A stretch of DNA of 45,000 bases from Desulfobulbaceae bacterium. Lineage in GTDB: Bacteria; Desulfobacterota; Desulfobulbia; Desulfobulbales; Desulfocapsaceae. Both the position numbers and the translations under genes were made by a program. Location: NCBI GenBank assembly GCA_024636345.1, contig JAGXHG010000013.1:1-45000 (forward strand), given 5' to 3'. Of this stretch, positions 18,443-27,879 are shown piece after piece; positions within the stretch are counted from its first letter, which is position 1, and every line of letters begins with the position of its first letter. The notes beneath the pieces are model-generated. The model saw only the letters and a program-made list of their open reading frames with translations. It did not search any database and had not been told where the DNA came from.

Positions 18443-20164
18443 ATGGAATTCATTATGAAAATTTATTTAATGTCTCGTCTCTCTTTCGTATCGGTCTTTT
18501 TTTCTTTATTGTTGTCTTTCTCCACGGCTCATGCTGCCGAGAAGCATTCGGTGGTAGCCTTTCTACCTTTTACGGTGAATGCCTCAAAGGATATGTCCTA
18601 TCTGCGTGATGGTCTGGGCGAGATGCTTGCCAGTCGTTTATCTGCCGAGGCCGGTGTTGTGGCCGTTGATAAAAGAACAGTGGAAGCTGCCTTGGGCACA
18701 GGGGGCAAACCTGACCCGAAGCAGTTGGAGTCTCTTGCTGTAAAAATGGGGGCGGACTATCTCCTCTATGGGAGTGTCACCTCTCTTGGCGGGGGGATGA
18801 GTTTTGATGCCAGTGTCTATTCAGCGGCAGCAAAGAGCAGTGAAACATTTTATGCTACTGCTGCCAAGGAAGGGGACGTAATGACAGCGATTGATAGTCT
18901 CGCCTGGGGGGTCATGGAGAAAATCTTCGGCAAAAAACGGCCAGGCAGTGTTGCAGTTCCGCAGTCAGCGGTTGCGGGCGCAGAGTCAGCGGCCCTGCAG
19001 TCAGCTCATCCGGATCGCACCTTCAGGGCCACAGCCGGTTTCGGGAATTCGTCTCTGCTGTGGAGTGAGGGGGCCAGCCAATTTTTCAAGACCCGCAATG
19101 TGCCGTTATCGCTGGAAGGGATCGCCATCGGTGATGTCGATGGTGATGGCGTGATGGAGGTGGTCATGGCTGACCGGGAGAAGGTGGTGGTTTATAAATT
19201 GAATGCAGGACGCCTTTCGGAGTTTGCCCAGATTAAACTCCTTGTCCGTTATAAGATTCATGCGGTGAATGTGGCCGATCTGAATGGGAATGGCAAGGCT
19301 GAGATCTATATCAGCGCCGCTGATACTGCAATGCCTGGCTCCATGGGTGTGGAATGGGACGGGAAGGAGATGGTGACCCTTTTTGAAGACGCCCGATATT
19401 ATATCCGTCCGGTCAAGGTGCCTGGACTCGGTGTGGTTCTGGCTGGACAGAAATCGGGATCTGAGGGTGTGGCCATCAGCGGTCCCATCTATATCCTGAC
19501 TCGCGATGGCTCTCAACTTGTTGGTGAGGAGCGTCTACCTGTGCCTTCCAGGGTGAATATCTTTGATTTTTCTTTTGCGGATCTTGATGGTGATGGTGAG
19601 TGGGAGGTTGTGGCCCTTGACCAGTGGAATAAATTGCTGGTGATGAAACAGAGTGGCAAGTTGCTGTGGAGGAGTGAAGAACGCTATGGCGCCACCAAGC
19701 GTTTTATCGGTGGGAAGTCGGCCATGCAGATGACGCAGCAGACCGGTGCCAGAAGAGGTGCGACCAAAGCGGTTGACGGTTCGACGGATGTACTTTTTGA
19801 GGAACTGTATATCCCTTCACGGATTCTGGTGACTGATGTCGATGGGGACGGTATTGATGATATAATCGTGAATGCCAATACCGCCACCTGGACAAGTCTG
19901 GTCCGCAGTAGTCAGGTCTTTCAGTCGGGAACCATGCTCGGAATGAAGTGGAATGGTGTGGGGCTCCAGGAGCTGTGGCGGACCAGGAAGATTGGTGGAT
20001 ATATAGTTGATTATGATGCCCGTTCTAATCATATGCCATTGAAAGATGGTGTTGAAGAACTGTCTGTCGGTGTTGTTGCCCAAGGGAGTTTTGGGGATAT
20101 ACTGACTGCAGATGAGTCGATGCTGCTGGTTTATCCTTTGCAGTTTAAGGCGCAGGAACAGTAA
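18443..20164 (+). CDS. Exported protein with TolB/CsgG-like N-domain and FG-GAP (VCBS) repeats
   Basis: A signal peptide (LSFVSVFFSLLLSFSTAHA) is followed by a ~150-residue domain (VVAFLPFTVNASKD, YLRDGLGEMLASRLS, GADYLLYGSVTSLGGG) resembling the TolB N-terminal/CsgG/FlgO fold. From about residue 190 come beta-propeller-type FG-GAP repeats with calcium loops: DVDGDGVMEVVMAD, DLNGNGKAEIYIS, DLDGDGEWEVVALD and DVDGDGIDDIIVNA. The mature protein would be periplasmic or on the outer membrane. The start is ATG 18443 or, 12 bases later, ATG 18455. It has its own strong terminator and is not part of the ior operon. The domain order is seen; the role (surface binding, envelope assembly) is unknown. 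Confidence 0.85.
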   Translation: MEFIMKIYLMSRLSFVSVFFSLLLSFSTAHAAEKHSVVAFLPFTVNASKDMSYLRDGLGEMLASRLSAEAGVVAVDKRTVEAALGTGGKPDPKQLESLAVKMGADYLLYGSVTSLGGGMSFDASVYSAAAKSSETFYATAAKEGDVMTAIDSLAWGVMEKIFGKKRPGSVAVPQSAVAGAESAALQSAHPDRTFRATAGFGNSSLLWSEGASQFFKTRNVPLSLEGIAIGDVDGDGVMEVVMADREKVVVYKLNAGRLSEFAQIKLLVRYKIHAVNVADLNGNGKAEIYISAADTAMPGSMGVEWDGKEMVTLFEDARYYIRPVKVPGLGVVLAGQKSGSEGVAISGPIYILTRDGSQLVGEERLPVPSRVNIFDFSFADLDGDGEWEVVALDQWNKLLVMKQSGKLLWRSEERYGATKRFIGGKSAMQMTQQTGARRGATKAVDGSTDVLFEELYIPSRILVTDVDGDGIDDIIVNANTATWTSLVRSSQVFQSGTMLGMKWNGVGLQELWRTRKIGGYIVDYDARSNHMPLKDGVEELSVGVVAQGSFGDILTADESMLLVYPLQFKAQEQ

Positions 20165-20184
20165 ACTGTACTGATTATTCTTTT

Positions 20185-20225
20185 GTAACTGCTCAGGCTA
20201 TACACCTGAACAGTTACCTTTTTTT
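20185..20225 (+). terminator. Intrinsic terminator after the FG-GAP gene
   Basis: Arms at 20185-20197 and 20205-20217 pair over 13 positions with one mismatch, loop of 7, followed by C and a run of seven T. It separates the FG-GAP gene from iorA, whose GTG start is 22 bases further on. Confidence 0.9.
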
Positions 20226-20247
20226 ATAAAAAAACTCAGGAGTTAAC

Positions 20248-22053
20248 GTGACGGAAAGAACAGATCCCCTTTGGATGTCCGGGAATGAGGCCATTGCCCT
20301 AGCGGCTTATGAGGCTGGGGTTAAGGTCGCGTCCGGCTATCCCGGCACCCCATCCACTGAGATTCTAGAGAATCTCTCGCGCTATGAGGGCGTGTATACC
20401 GAGTGGGCGCCCAATGAAAAAGTCGGCCTTGAAGTGGCAATCGGTGCCTCTTTTGCGGGCGTCCGAGCCCTGGCCACCATGAAGCATGTGGGGCTGAATG
20501 TGGCGGCTGATCCCCTCTTCACCGCCTCGTATACCGGGGTACGGGGAGGATTAGTAGTGATTGTGGCCGATGATCCGGAGATGCATTCTTCCCAGAATGA
20601 GCAGGACAGCCGGAATTATGCCTTCGCCGCCAAGCTGCCCATGCTGGAGCCTTCTGACCCTGCGGAGGCCAAGGAGTTACTGAAACTGGCCTTTGCTATC
20701 AGTGAGGAGTATGATACCCCTGTCCTTTTTCGAATCACGACCCGGATTGCTCATGTCAAAGGGGTGATCACAAAAGGAGAGATGCTGAGCTCTTCGGTCA
20801 CACCAGGAATTGAAAAGATGCCGGCAAAGTTTGTCATGCTGCCTGGTAATGCCCGTGCTCGTCGGGTGGTGGTTGAAGAACGAATGCGCCTTCTGCGGGA
20901 GATGGCTGAGAACGCACCGTATAATGTGGTGGAAATGGGTGATTCCCGCCGTGGTTTTATTACCTCAAGTGTCTCCTATCTCTATGTAAAAGCGGCGTTT
21001 CCCGAGGCAAAAGTCCTCAAGCTTGGCATGTGCTGGCCCCTGCCAGAACAGATGATTCGTGATTTTGCCAACAGCGTTGATCAATTGTATGTTGTGGAAG
21101 AACTCGATCCTTTTCTGGAGCTGCATATTAAGGCCATGGGAATTGCCTGTCATGGGAAGGATCTGATTCCAAATCAGGGAGAGCTGAACACCGCCATTGT
21201 CCGTAAGTCCATTGACCCCACGTCAGTTGCTGAACTCTTTGCTCCGGTGGCATTGCCCATGCGTCCGCCCAACATGTGTGCAGGCTGTCCGCATCGGGGC
21301 ATCTTTTACAACCTGTCGCGGATGAAGGTTTTTGTTTCGGGAGATATCGGCTGCTATACCCTGGGTTTTCTGCCGCCCCTTTCGGCCATGGACTCCTGCG
21401 TCTGTATGGGCGCATCGGTGGGGATTGCCCACGGTATGGCCAAGGCCCTCGGTGATGATGCTAAGGGGAAGATTGTGTCGGTTATTGGTGACTCCACCTT
21501 TATTCATACCGGTTTGTCCGGCCTGATCAATACTGTTTATAATGGTTCCAGTTCGCTGCTGATCATTCTCGATAACCGGATCACGGCCATGACCGGTCAG
21601 CAGAACAACCCTGCTTCCGGCTATAGCATCAAAGGTGAGGCCGCCAATGCCATTGATCTTGAAGCCCTGTGCCGGGCAGTTGGGGTTAAACATGTGGATG
21701 TTGTTAATCCCCATGACATCAATGCCTGTCGCAAGGTGCTGGACAAGGCGCTGGAGTGTGATGAGGTCTCTGTGGTTATTGCCAGGGCGCCTTGTGTGCT
21801 CATTCCTGAGATGAAAAAGGCCGCAAATATTCCATATCGTACCCAGGTGGCCAGTTGCACTGGTTGTATGGCCTGTGTTCGGCTTGGCTGCCCTGCCATC
21901 AGTTGGAACCCCGTGAGTCCTGAAAAGGCAAAGTCGCTCGGGTACAAGGAAAAGCAGAAAGGTTTTGCCTTGATTAATGAGGTGCAGTGTAACGGTTGCG
22001 GCCAGTGTCGGGCGCTCTGTAAATTCGACGCCATCGTCAGGCAGGAGGCATAG
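20248..22053 (+). CDS. iorA: Indolepyruvate:ferredoxin oxidoreductase, alpha subunit
   Basis: With IorB it converts aryl-pyruvates (from Trp, Phe, Tyr), CoA and oxidised ferredoxin to aryl-acetyl-CoA, CO2 and reduced ferredoxin. The 601 residues include the pyruvate-oxidoreductase-like domain (GYPGTPSTEI near residue 30), the thiamine-diphosphate domain (GDIGCYTLG, IGDSTFIHTGLSGL, LDNRITAMTGQQ), and at the C-terminus two [4Fe-4S] boxes: CTGCMACVRLGCP and CNGCGQCRALCKFDAI. It starts with GTG behind CAGGAG. It is the first gene of the island; iorB starts 2 bases after the stop, so the subunits are made together. Confidence 0.97.
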   Translation: MTERTDPLWMSGNEAIALAAYEAGVKVASGYPGTPSTEILENLSRYEGVYTEWAPNEKVGLEVAIGASFAGVRALATMKHVGLNVAADPLFTASYTGVRGGLVVIVADDPEMHSSQNEQDSRNYAFAAKLPMLEPSDPAEAKELLKLAFAISEEYDTPVLFRITTRIAHVKGVITKGEMLSSSVTPGIEKMPAKFVMLPGNARARRVVVEERMRLLREMAENAPYNVVEMGDSRRGFITSSVSYLYVKAAFPEAKVLKLGMCWPLPEQMIRDFANSVDQLYVVEELDPFLELHIKAMGIACHGKDLIPNQGELNTAIVRKSIDPTSVAELFAPVALPMRPPNMCAGCPHRGIFYNLSRMKVFVSGDIGCYTLGFLPPLSAMDSCVCMGASVGIAHGMAKALGDDAKGKIVSVIGDSTFIHTGLSGLINTVYNGSSSLLIILDNRITAMTGQQNNPASGYSIKGEAANAIDLEALCRAVGVKHVDVVNPHDINACRKVLDKALECDEVSVVIARAPCVLIPEMKKAANIPYRTQVASCTGCMACVRLGCPAISWNPVSPEKAKSLGYKEKQKGFALINEVQCNGCGQCRALCKFDAIVRQEA

Positions 22054-22055
22054 GA

Positions 22056-22637
22056 ATGGGAGCGCAAGGAAGTATTCTTTTTTCGGGTGTTGGCGGTCAG
22101 GGAATTCTGCTGGCCAGTGAGATCATGGCCTATGCCCTGCTGGCAGCAGGGTATGACGCCAAAAAAAGTGAAGTGCATGGCATGGCGCAACGTGGCGGTT
22201 CAGTAACGGCCCAGTTGCGCTATGGTGATAAGGTTTATTCCCCTTTAATTGAGCCGGGGCGGGCCGATATCCAGGTGGCCTTTGAAATGATGGAGGCCGT
22301 TCGCTATCTGCCCTATCTTCATAAGGGGAGCACGGTAATCGTCAATACCCAGAAGATTCTGCCGCCGGCAGTGGCCACCGGTCAGACCAGCTATCCGGAA
22401 AGTGTACTTGATCATATCACAGCCCTTGGGATCAAGGTGGTGCTGGTGGATGCCTTTGATCTGGCGCGGGAAGTGGGCGAGGTGCGAACCGCCAACGTGG
22501 TGATGGTGGGTGCAGTCTCCACTTTCCTGCCCATGGACGCTTCAGTGTATGAAGGGATTATCAGCGCCCGGGTTCCGGCACGATTCCGCGATGTAAATCT
22601 GCAGGCCTTTGCCGCTGGCAGAAAGGTCAGCCAATAA
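22056..22637 (+). CDS. iorB: Indolepyruvate:ferredoxin oxidoreductase, beta subunit
   Basis: The 193-residue gamma-domain-type subunit of the 2-oxoacid oxidoreductase family. GVGGQGILLASEIMAYALL near the N-terminus and KKSEVHGMAQRGGSV are the family's hallmark CoA/subunit-contact motifs. Its ribosome site (AGGAGG) lies inside the last codons of iorA, showing tight coupling. paaK follows after 59 bases on the same strand. Confidence 0.96.
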   Translation: MGAQGSILFSGVGGQGILLASEIMAYALLAAGYDAKKSEVHGMAQRGGSVTAQLRYGDKVYSPLIEPGRADIQVAFEMMEAVRYLPYLHKGSTVIVNTQKILPPAVATGQTSYPESVLDHITALGIKVVLVDAFDLAREVGEVRTANVVMVGAVSTFLPMDASVYEGIISARVPARFRDVNLQAFAAGRKVSQ

Positions 22638-22696
22638 CTTTTATCTTAGTCAGCTTCTTGATGACTTTTTACATGATTATCCTAGTTTAGGAGTAG

Positions 22697-24010
22697 ATGA
22701 TGACAACCCTCTATTGGGAAGAAGAGATTGAGACCCTGCCTCGGGTCGGACTTGAGTCTATTCAATTGACCCGGCTGAAGCATCTGGTGGCCCGGGTCTA
22801 TGCTACGGTTGCCCCCTATCGGGCCAAGATGGATGCCGCCGGGGTTAAACCCGCCGATATCCAGAATCTTGCTGATCTGCAGAGGTTGCCTTTTACGGTC
22901 AAGGATGATCTGCGAGACAATTATCCTTTTGGACTTTTTACCGTTCCCATGGATCAGGTGGTGCGGGTGCATGCTTCATCTGGTACCACCGGGAAACCGA
23001 CCGTGGTCGGCTACACCAAAAAGGATATTGAGACCTGGGCCGGGGTTATGGCCCGTGCCTTGACCTGTGCCGGGGCCACTCATCGGGATATGATCCATAA
23101 TGCCTATGGTTACGGTCTGTTTACTGGCGGTCTTGGAGCTCATTACGGGGTTGAACGACTGGGGGCCACAGTTATACCGGTGTCAGGCGGTAACACCAAA
23201 CGGCAGATTACCATCATGCAGGATTTTGGTTCCACCGTCCTGCTGGCCACCCCCTCCTATGCCCTGAATATGGCCGATGCCATGCAGGAGTTGGGAGTTG
23301 ACCCAAAGACTCTTTCCCTGCGGGTCGGGATTTTCGGTGCTGAGCCCTGGAGTGAGAATATGCGCGAAGAGGTGCAGCGTAAGCTGAATATCAAGGCCGT
23401 TGATATTTATGGGCTTTCCGAGGTGATGGGGCCAGGAGTTTCCATGCAGTGTCTGGAAACTGATCGTGGAATGCATATTTTTGAAGATCACTTCCTGCCT
23501 GAGATCATTGATCCTGACACGGGGGAGGTTCTGCCTCCGGGCGAGCAGGGGGAATTGGTGTTCACGACCCTGACTAAGGAGGCCTTTCCGCTGATCCGCT
23601 ATCGGACCAAGGATATCTCCAGGCTTATTTATGAAAAGTGTGTCTGCGGAAGAACCATGGTCCGCATGGAAAAGATCGCCGGCCGTACCGATGACATGTT
23701 GATTATCCGTGGAGTGAATGTCTTCCCTTCTCAGGTGGAGCATGTGCTTATGGGGATTGAGGGAGTAGAGCCGCACTATCAGATTGTGGTTAATCGGGAA
23801 GGGAATATGGATACCATGGCTGTAAATGTGGAGGTTAGTGACACCATTTTCTCTGATGAGGTGAAGAACCTTGAAAAACTGACCCGTAAAATCAAGAATG
23901 ATATCAAGGACTTGCTTGGTGTGACCTGTAAAGTACAACTGGTGGAGCCTCGAACCATTCAGCGCAGTGAGGGAAAGGCGCAGAGGGTTATTGATAATCG
24001 GAAAATTTAG
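22697..24010 (+). CDS. paaK: Phenylacetate-CoA ligase, copy 1
   Basis: An AMP-forming ligase joining phenylacetate (or a related aryl-acetate) to CoA. The ATP loop is [13 protein letters not shown] at about residues 95-107, followed by [27 protein letters not shown] and, in the C-terminal domain, [20 protein letters not shown]. The 437-residue length is normal. Directly behind iorAB it would act on the same acid/CoA pair that the oxidoreductase makes, either salvaging excreted aryl-acetates or, less likely, running backwards to conserve energy. A close second copy lies at 29470. The substrate (phenyl-, indolyl- or hydroxyphenyl-acetate) cannot be told from sequence. Confidence 0.94.
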   Translation: MMTTLYWEEEIETLPRVGLESIQLTRLKHLVARVYATVAPYRAKMDAAGVKPADIQNLADLQRLPFTVKDDLRDNYPFGLFTVPMDQVVRVHASSGTTGKPTVVGYTKKDIETWAGVMARALTCAGATHRDMIHNAYGYGLFTGGLGAHYGVERLGATVIPVSGGNTKRQITIMQDFGSTVLLATPSYALNMADAMQELGVDPKTLSLRVGIFGAEPWSENMREEVQRKLNIKAVDIYGLSEVMGPGVSMQCLETDRGMHIFEDHFLPEIIDPDTGEVLPPGEQGELVFTTLTKEAFPLIRYRTKDISRLIYEKCVCGRTMVRMEKIAGRTDDMLIIRGVNVFPSQVEHVLMGIEGVEPHYQIVVNREGNMDTMAVNVEVSDTIFSDEVKNLEKLTRKIKNDIKDLLGVTCKVQLVEPRTIQRSEGKAQRVIDNRKI

Positions 24011-24101
24011 GGTACTCAGCTTGTTGAGTCTGTCGTTAATTTAGGCTGTTAGCTAATCCCTTACAGACTATCCACCTTTTCAAAATCCAGGAGGGTTTGT
24101 C

Positions 24102-24533
24102 ATGCGTGTAGAACAGATTGCTGTTTTTTTGGAGAATAAATCTGGCCGACTGGCGGAGATCACTGCAACGCTTGCCGATAATGGCGTTAACATCCGGGCA
24201 TTGTCTGTAGCTGATACCGCAGACTTTGGCATCCTGCGGTTAATCGTTGATGATGTGGAAAAGGCCAAAAAGGTTTTGAAGGCAAATGACTTTACGGTTG
24301 GGGTTACTAATGTTATTGCAGTCGAGGTGGCTGATCGTAGTGGTGGCCTGGCGAAAGTTTTAAAGACCATAGAAAAGGCCGGTCTGAATGTTGAATATAT
24401 GTATGCCTTTGTTAATAGAAGTGGGGAAAATGCGGTGCTGATCTTCCGTTTTGATGAGATGGATAGGGCCATTGCCGCATTGCAGCAGGACGGATTCACG
24501 ATTTTGAGCGGGGCTCAGATCTGCGCACTGTAA
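24102..24533 (+). CDS. Tandem ACT-domain amino-acid-binding protein
   Basis: A 143-residue protein made of two ACT domains in a row, first at residues 1-70 ([20 protein letters not shown]) and second at about 72-140 ([31 protein letters not shown]). ACT domains bind amino acids and signal to enzymes or transporters. Similar stand-alone double-ACT proteins are regularly found beside paaK/ior genes (from family knowledge). The ribosome site AGGAGG is clear. Likely a sensor of branched-chain or aromatic amino acids for this island; the partner is unknown. Confidence 0.9.
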   Translation: MRVEQIAVFLENKSGRLAEITATLADNGVNIRALSVADTADFGILRLIVDDVEKAKKVLKANDFTVGVTNVIAVEVADRSGGLAKVLKTIEKAGLNVEYMYAFVNRSGENAVLIFRFDEMDRAIAALQQDGFTILSGAQICAL

Positions 24534-24594
24534 CAGGAGATGGATGGTAAAAAACTCCATCCTGAAAAAATGTAACCATGAAAAGGGGAAGGGT

Positions 24595-25752
24595 ATGAAA
24601 CAGATGGTATCAAAAGTTATGATGGGGGCCGCGGCCTTGAGTCTGATGCTGGCTCCTGCTGCCTGGGCCGAAAATATCAAGGTGGGAGCGATTCTGGCGG
24701 TAACCGGTCCAGCATCTTTTCTAGGTGGTCCAGAGGCTAGAACTCTGGAGATGATAGTGGCTGACATCAATGCCAAAGGTGGAATCAATGGAAATCCTGT
24801 TGAGCTGATTATTAAAGATTCTGCAGCGAATCCTGAGAAAGCTGTTTCTTTTGCCAAGCAGCTGATTGAGGAGGATAAGGTCCTTGCCATTATTGGGCCT
24901 TCCACCAGTGGTGAGACCATGCAGATCAAGAAGATTGCCGAGGATGCCAAAACCCCGCTTCTTTCCTGTGCTGCCGCCGAGGTGATTGTTGACCCCGTAG
25001 CCTCTTACGTGTTCAAGACCCCGCAGAAAGACTCCGATGCTGTGAAGATGATCTACAAGGAGATGAATAAACTTGGGTTGGTTAACGTGGCAGTTCTGGC
25101 CGATAATACCGGATTTGGCAAGGCCGGCGCCGAGCAGTTGGCAAAGATTGCTCCTGAGTTCGGGATCAAAATTGTGGAGAAAGAGAGCTATGATACCAAG
25201 GATAGTGATTTGACGGCACCAGTCGCCAAAATCAAGGCCAACAAAGAAGTGCAGGCCATTATCAACTGGTCGGTTGCACCTGCCCAATCTATTGTTGTGA
25301 AGAATGTCCGCCAGGCAGGGTGGAATGTCCCCATTTTCCAGAGTCATGGTTTTGGTAATATCAAGTTTGTTGAGGTCGCCGGCGCTGCTGCTGAAGGTGT
25401 TATTTTCCCTGCGGGGCGTCTGTTGATTGCCGCTGACCTGCCCGCTGATAATCCTCAGAAAGAGTTGCTGACTCAGTATAAAAAGAACTATGAAGCAAAG
25501 TATAAAGAAAATGTTTCCACCTTTGGCGGTCATGCCTATGATGCCATGGTGATCCTTGAGGCAGCGGTTAAGGTCGGTGGTAATGACCGGGCTAAAGTGC
25601 GCGCGGCCATTGAGGGACTCCAGAATCTTCCTGGAACAGCCGGCGTCTTTTCTTTCTCTGCTCAGGATCATAATGGGCTGACCATTGATGCCTTCCAGAT
25701 GATGACCGTGAAAGATGGCAAGTTTGTTGCCTATAACGGAACCGGTAAATAA
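24595..25752 (+). CDS. livK: Branched-chain/aromatic amino acid ABC transporter, substrate-binding protein
   Basis: Periplasmic type I binding protein. A signal peptide (MGAAALSLMLAPAAWA) is followed by the two-lobed fold beginning NIKVGAILAVTGPASFLG, with IIGPSTSGETMQIKK and ADNTGFGKAGAEQL typical of the LivJ/LivK group. The start at 24595 gives a proper signal peptide and has GGGGAAGG upstream; an in-frame ATG at 24544 is rejected. The mature length of about 360 residues is normal. A hairpin terminator 12 bases after the stop probably limits read-through to the membrane and ATPase genes. With paaK and ior around it, aromatic amino acids or aryl-acids are possible ligands besides Leu/Ile/Val. 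Confidence 0.93.
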   Translation: MKQMVSKVMMGAAALSLMLAPAAWAENIKVGAILAVTGPASFLGGPEARTLEMIVADINAKGGINGNPVELIIKDSAANPEKAVSFAKQLIEEDKVLAIIGPSTSGETMQIKKIAEDAKTPLLSCAAAEVIVDPVASYVFKTPQKDSDAVKMIYKEMNKLGLVNVAVLADNTGFGKAGAEQLAKIAPEFGIKIVEKESYDTKDSDLTAPVAKIKANKEVQAIINWSVAPAQSIVVKNVRQAGWNVPIFQSHGFGNIKFVEVAGAAAEGVIFPAGRLLIAADLPADNPQKELLTQYKKNYEAKYKENVSTFGGHAYDAMVILEAAVKVGGNDRAKVRAAIEGLQNLPGTAGVFSFSAQDHNGLTIDAFQMMTVKDGKFVAYNGTGK

Positions 25753-25763
25753 ATGCCTGATAC

Positions 25764-25794
25764 GGGCCGGGAGATTGTTTCCCGGCCCTTTTTT
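25764..25794 (+). terminator. Terminator/attenuator between livK and livH
   Basis: GGGCCGGGA (25764-25772) pairs perfectly with TCCCGGCCC (25780-25788), loop 7, followed by six T. It lies inside the liv gene run, the common way to make far more binding protein than permease from one promoter. Confidence 0.9.
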
Positions 25795-25851
25795 AATACC
25801 GCCATTCTTCAGCCTTTTGTCTGATTCTCCGATCGGCCCTCGTATCTTTTT

Positions 25852-26742
25852 ATGACCACTGAGCTTTTTGTCCAGTATCTCTTTGCCGGCATTACCTATG
25901 GCAGTATTTATGCCATTGTCGCCATCGGCTTTAATATTATTTATAACACCACGGGCATTATTAACTTTGCCCAAGGTGAATTTGTCATGCTGGGTGGGAT
26001 GATCTCCGTCAGCCTGCTGCCTTACATGCCCCTGCCTCTTGCCATCGGACTGGCGGTACTTATTACCATGGTGGTTGGGGCATTGATTGAGATTGTTTTC
26101 ATTCGCTGGCTTACAAGTCCATCGGTGTTGCGGATGATCATTATCACCATCGGTATATCCATTCTGACCCGTGAGGCGGCAGTGCATATCTGGGGAGACA
26201 ATATCCGGTCGCTTCCCTATTTCGCAGGCAATGAGATCACCACCATTGGAGTTCTGGGGGCAAGAATTTCTCCACAGGTACTTTGGGTGGTTGGAGTCTG
26301 TGGGGTAATGGTCTGTACCCTGCATCTCTTTTTTAAAACGACCTCGGTCGGCCGGGAGATGCGTGCCTGCGCCGCCAATCGGACAGCAGCGATTCTCTGC
26401 GGCATCAATCCCCGGAATATGGTGACCCTCTCTTTTGTCCTCAGCGCCGGTATGGGGGCGCTGGCTGGTTGTGTTATGTCGCCTATCACCTATACCCAGT
26501 ACGATATCGGTACCGGACTGGCCATCAAGGGATTTACCGTGGCCATCCTCGGGGGCTTAGGAAATTCGGGCGGGGCTGTGGCGGCTGGTCTGTTGTTGGG
26601 GATTATCGAAGCTTTTTCGGTTTCGGTTGTTCCCCTTGCCTTTAAGGATGCCATTTCCATTGCTATTCTGCTGCTGATCCTTTTTGTCCGGCCGCATGGG
26701 CTTTTTGGCTCCGGCGAGGCGGCCAGGTTGAAGGCGTTTTAG
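25852..26742 (+). CDS. livH: Branched-chain amino acid ABC transporter permease LivH
   Basis: An inner-membrane permease of 296 residues with about eight hydrophobic segments. GITYGSIYAIVAIGFNIIYN at the N-terminus and the cytoplasmic contact loop around RACAANRTAAILCGINPR (the EAA-like loop that touches the ATPases) identify the LivH family, and GGLGNSGGAVAAG is also typical. It is followed 59 bases later by livM. The ribosome site is weak, perhaps because it depends on translation from an upstream read-through transcript. Confidence 0.94.
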   Translation: MTTELFVQYLFAGITYGSIYAIVAIGFNIIYNTTGIINFAQGEFVMLGGMISVSLLPYMPLPLAIGLAVLITMVVGALIEIVFIRWLTSPSVLRMIIITIGISILTREAAVHIWGDNIRSLPYFAGNEITTIGVLGARISPQVLWVVGVCGVMVCTLHLFFKTTSVGREMRACAANRTAAILCGINPRNMVTLSFVLSAGMGALAGCVMSPITYTQYDIGTGLAIKGFTVAILGGLGNSGGAVAAGLLLGIIEAFSVSVVPLAFKDAISIAILLLILFVRPHGLFGSGEAARLKAF

Positions 26743-26801
26743 GAAACTATGAAGAGAGTATCTTGTCATTTCCTTGTTTCAGGTACGGGGCAGGTCCATT
26801 C

Positions 26802-27872
26802 ATGAAGAGGCTGCTTGCAATCCTGCCCCTGCTGATTGTTGTGGTGCTGATTCAGTTGCTGTGCACCTGGACAGGTACGCAGTTTTACCTGACGCAGATG
26901 ACCATGGCTGCCTATTATTCGCTGCTCATCATCGGACTCTGTGTCCTTATGGGCTATGCCGGGCAGATATCGCTGGGGCATGCCGGTTTTTTTGCTATCG
27001 GCGGCTATCTTTCGGCCGCGCTGACCACTCGCAATCTTATGCCCTATCGGCAGGAATGGCTGGTGCGGTTCCTAGATGCCGGTGGTCTCCTGCAGTCGGG
27101 GAAAGATATGTATGGGGCTGACCTCCTGGTGGTTTGGCCCTGGGCCGCTGCCATCTTTGCGGTTCTGATTGCGGCCCTGGTTGCCGTCCTGATCGGCATT
27201 CCGGTGTTGAAACTGAAGGGTCATTATCTGGCCATGGCCACCCTTGGTTTCGGGATTATCATCTATCGCCTGGTCCTGGCCACCCCCTGGTTTGGAGAGG
27301 CGGATGGGATATCCGGCGTCCCTCCTTTTGAGCTGTTGCCGGGCTTGGTGGTTCGGGGGGATGTTTCAGGACGGGTGCAGAACTACTATATTGCCTGGGG
27401 TGTGCTCATATTTGGTTTGTTTCTCCTGCTTAACCTGATCCATTCCCGAGTGGGGCGGGCCTTACGGGCGATTCATGGTTCTGAGGACGCCGCAGATGCC
27501 ATGGGGGTAAATATCTCCCGTTTTAAACTGCAGACCTTCGTTCTCTCCGCTGTTTTTGCCGCCATTGCCGGGATTCTACTTACGCACTTTAATGGTGGAA
27601 TCGGCCCTTCCGAGGCCGGGGTGATGAAGTCTGTCCGCTATGTGGCCATTGTGGCGGTGGGCGGTATGGCCCATCTCTGGGGGGCTATGATCATGGGGGT
27701 ACTGCTTAATTTCCTGTCTCTGCGGGGTGTCTTTGGTTCCTATGATGACGCGGTGTTCGGTCTGATCCTGATCCTGATCATGCTTTTTGCTCCCAATGGT
27801 ATTTTGACTCTTATTTCTCGAAAAAAAGAACAGGCACCAGAGCCGGCAGCGTCGAAGGATGAGGAGGCATAG
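26802..27872 (+). CDS. livM: Branched-chain amino acid ABC transporter permease LivM
   Basis: The second permease subunit. The ATG at 26802 gives 356 residues starting MKRLLAILPLLIVVV; an in-frame TTG at 26763 is less likely. Signatures are GYAGQISLGHAGFFAIGGY near residue 50, LKGHYLAMATLGFG, and the ATPase-contact loop RALRAIHGSEDAADAMGVN. About ten membrane segments are expected. The C-terminus is a charged tail (KKEQAPEPAASKDEEA). livG starts 8 bases after the stop. Confidence 0.94.
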   Translation: MKRLLAILPLLIVVVLIQLLCTWTGTQFYLTQMTMAAYYSLLIIGLCVLMGYAGQISLGHAGFFAIGGYLSAALTTRNLMPYRQEWLVRFLDAGGLLQSGKDMYGADLLVVWPWAAAIFAVLIAALVAVLIGIPVLKLKGHYLAMATLGFGIIIYRLVLATPWFGEADGISGVPPFELLPGLVVRGDVSGRVQNYYIAWGVLIFGLFLLLNLIHSRVGRALRAIHGSEDAADAMGVNISRFKLQTFVLSAVFAAIAGILLTHFNGGIGPSEAGVMKSVRYVAIVAVGGMAHLWGAMIMGVLLNFLSLRGVFGSYDDAVFGLILILIMLFAPNGILTLISRKKEQAPEPAASKDEEA

Positions 27873-27879
27873 GAACGGT

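Noticed and set aside
18190..18609. 139-residue plus-strand frame before the FG-GAP gene
   Set aside because: It runs into the FG-GAP signal peptide in another frame, has no family resemblance and no clear ribosome site.
24721..26325. 534-residue open frame on the minus strand
   Set aside because: It lies antisense to livK and livH, which have clear family motifs. Its product is rich in Gly, His and Asn with no domain, and it has no credible start.
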